Shown here: positions 5,252 through 6,164 of the stretch, piece by piece
Numbering within the stretch: position 1 is the first letter of the stretch
Layout: every line of letters starts with the position of its first letter
Assembly (NCBI GenBank): GCA_903890595.1
Contig: CAITBU010000117.1
Coordinates: 1 to 6,164, forward strand
Length of the DNA: 6,164 nt
DNA from: an uncultured Holophagaceae bacterium
GTDB lineage: Bacteria > Acidobacteriota > Holophagae > Holophagales > Holophagaceae
Reading direction: 5' to 3'
Program-made: the position numbers and the translations under genes
The notes under the pieces: generated by a model
Told to the model about the DNA's origin: nothing
Seen by the model: the letters and a program-made list of their open reading frames with translations, nothing else
The model's database searches: none

Positions 5252-5617
5252 GGCAGCAGGCGGTTGCCACAGCTCCACCCGGTTGCCTTCGGGATCCATG
5301 ACCCAGCCGAACTTCCCATAGTCAGAGTCATCCACCTTGGGATCGACCTCGCACCCCTCGGCGCGCAGCACTGCCAGGACCGCGTCCAGGTCTTCCACCA
5401 CATAATTCACCATGAACGGGGCGGTGCTCGGGGCGAAGTGCTCCGCCGTGTCGGGGAAGATACTCCAGACCGTCATCCCAGCGGGCCGATCCCAAGGGAA
5501 GGCCGTGCCGCCCCAGTCCTGCACATCGATGCCCAGATGGGCCTGGTACCAGGCTCGGAGCGCGATGGGATCCTTGGCCTTCAGAAAGATCCCACCGATT
5601 CCAACGACACGCTTCAT
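5243..5617 (-). CDS. VOC-superfamily (glyoxalase/bleomycin-resistance fold) protein
   Basis: The 124-residue protein has the two-module beta-alpha-beta-beta-beta fold of the vicinal oxygen chelate superfamily. Module one begins VGIGGIFLKAKDPIALRAWYQAHLGID (5-31) and includes WGGTAFPW and TVWSIF. Module two begins MVNYVVEDLDAVLAVLRAEG (69-88) and ends FGWVMDPEGNRVELWQP (103-119). E115 in VELW is at the usual C-terminal metal-ligand position; other ligands cannot be assigned with certainty. Members include lactoylglutathione lyases, fosfomycin or bleomycin resistance proteins and dioxygenases. The close family of this short type is mostly uncharacterised. AAGGAG five bases before the ATG gives a strong start. 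It lies 50 bp downstream of the DUF2200 gene in the same orientation and may share its transcript. The fold assignment is firm; activity is unknown. Confidence 0.93.
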   Translation of the reverse strand: MKRVVGIGGIFLKAKDPIALRAWYQAHLGIDVQDWGGTAFPWDRPAGMTVWSIFPDTAEHFAPSTAPFMVNYVVEDLDAVLAVLRAEGCEVDPKVDDSDYGKFGWVMDPEGNRVELWQPPAASV

Positions 5618-5641
5618 GGCAGCTCCTTGGTTCGTAGGTTT

Positions 5642-5666
5642 CCGAACTCAGCACCATCAGATTCGG
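5642..5666 (-). other. Weak inverted repeat between DUF2200 and VOC genes
   Basis: CCGAA (5642-5646) and TTCGG (5662-5666) are perfect inverted 5-mers separated by 15 bases, just past the DUF2200 stop. There is no U-run and the loop is long, so it is a poor terminator. It was also examined as a possible recombination site: no attC-like GTTRRRY/RYYYAAC cores are present. Confidence 0.2.
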
Positions 5667-5667
5667 G

Positions 5668-6018
5668 TTACTTCCGCAGAATTTTGTCGAGAGGCCTGCC
5701 CTTGGCGAGCTCATCGATGAGCTTGTCGAGACACCGAATCTTTTGGGTGATGGGGTCCTGAATGGCCTCGACGCGAAGCCCGCAGACCACGCCGGTGATC
5801 AGTGCACTGTTGGGAGGCAGCGCCGGTGCCTGGTCGAAGAAGGCCTGGAAATCAATGTTGACGGTGGCGTGGCGAGCGAGTTGCTCCCGGCTGTAGCCCG
5901 TCAGCCAGCAGATCACGGTATCCACCTCTTCCTGGGACCGCTGCTTCCGCTCGGCCTTCTGGACATAGAGGGGGTACACCGTGGTGAACAGGAGCTTCGA
6001 GATGTCGCGTGGGGGCAT
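5668..6018 (-). CDS. DUF2200 domain protein
   Basis: A 116-residue protein matching the DUF2200 family along its whole length: LLFTTVYPLYVQKAERKQRSQEEVD, ICWLTGYSREQL, DFQAFFDQAPALPPNSALITGVVCGLRVEAIQDP, and the C-terminal IRCLDKLIDELAKG followed by KILRK. The family is widespread in small accessory loci and has no established function that I know of. I chose the ATG at 6018 because it places the first conserved segment (LLFTTVYPLYV) about nine residues in, as usual. GGAAG eight bases upstream is an acceptable RBS. An ATG at 6033 and a TTG at 6081 are possible longer starts but add residues without family similarity. Its local GC is lower than the left-hand genes, and it is followed by the VOC gene after 50 bp. 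The product is probably cytoplasmic and shows no signal or membrane segment. Confidence 0.9.
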   Translation of the reverse strand: MPPRDISKLLFTTVYPLYVQKAERKQRSQEEVDTVICWLTGYSREQLARHATVNIDFQAFFDQAPALPPNSALITGVVCGLRVEAIQDPITQKIRCLDKLIDELAKGRPLDKILRK

Positions 6019-6050
6019 GGGGCATACTTCCATTTGTCTACGGATTCCGC

Positions 6051-6164
6051 TCACAGCATTAGATGGCGTATTGACCCACAAACGGAAACCAACTGAGAGC
6101 CATCCATCCGATCGATGATGCTTTCGAGGACGGAGCCCATGACCTTCTGGGCCCCAGCCATGCC
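6051..6164 (-). CDS. Possible 3' end of an unrecognised gene entering from the right edge
   Basis: On the minus strand a frame is open from the window edge for 37 codons to a TGA at 6051-6053, with sequence beginning GMAGAQKVMGSVLESIIDRM. It would end 32 bases before the DUF2200 start. I recognise no family, and the DUF2200 frame is also open to the edge. An open stretch this short is not strong evidence. The region 6054-6164 otherwise shows no clear promoter or repeat. Confidence 0.2.
   Translation of the reverse strand, partial: GMAGAQKVMGSVLESIIDRMDGSQLVSVCGSIRHLML

Noticed and set aside
5618..5667. Integron attC site between small accessory-type genes
   Set aside because: The complementary GTTRRRY and RYYYAAC core sites are absent; only a 5 bp inverted repeat is present.

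Overview
This window is GC-rich bacterial DNA, roughly 65-80% G+C across most genes and falling to about 50% at the right edge. It looks like an ordinary chromosomal segment and carries no plasmid, phage or CRISPR hallmarks. The gene set (M61 peptidase, a short DUF2520 protein, a Leu/Pro/Ala-rich helical-repeat protein) together with very high GC would suit an acidobacterial Holophaga/Geothrix-like genome or another GC-rich Gram-negative lineage. That placement is an inference from general impression, not a demonstrated fact.

Left block (1-3839, minus strand). Read leftward, the order is a short DUF2520 Rossmann-like protein, a TetR-family regulator, an M61 glycyl-aminopeptidase-type metallopeptidase with a C-terminal PDZ domain, and a GT2 polyprenol-phosphate-sugar-synthase-like glycosyltransferase cut off by the left edge. 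The last three are packed tightly: a 5 bp gap between TetR and M61, and a 4 bp GTGA overlap between M61 and GT2. They are very probably one transcript. The 80 bp gap between DUF2520 and TetR holds the TetR ribosome binding site, a small GC hairpin and a weak candidate operator.

Centre (3840-3989). The divergent intergenic region is almost entirely repeat. Seven tandem heptamers (CTRTCRG) are followed by an imperfect inner hairpin and then four heptamers in inverted orientation. Together they can fold into one long cruciform-like structure. It lies within about 10-17 bp of both flanking start codons, and neither flanking gene has a visible Shine-Dalgarno sequence. This is the most unusual element in the window.

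Right block (3990-6164). A plus-strand conserved hypothetical with helical (HEAT/LRV-like) repeats is followed by an A-rich intergenic stretch bearing a nonamer tandem repeat. Next comes a four-helix membrane protein of the TIGR03987/HsmA type. Convergent to it are two small minus-strand genes, a VOC (glyoxalase-fold) protein and a DUF2200 protein, in DNA of lower GC. This end resembles accessory, possibly acquired, chromosome. No transposase, integrase or attC site is visible.

I did not find a clear new multi-gene system. The best candidates for follow-up are the heptamer inverted-repeat structure, the TetR-M61-GT2 operon, and the orphan HsmA-like gene beside a nonamer repeat.
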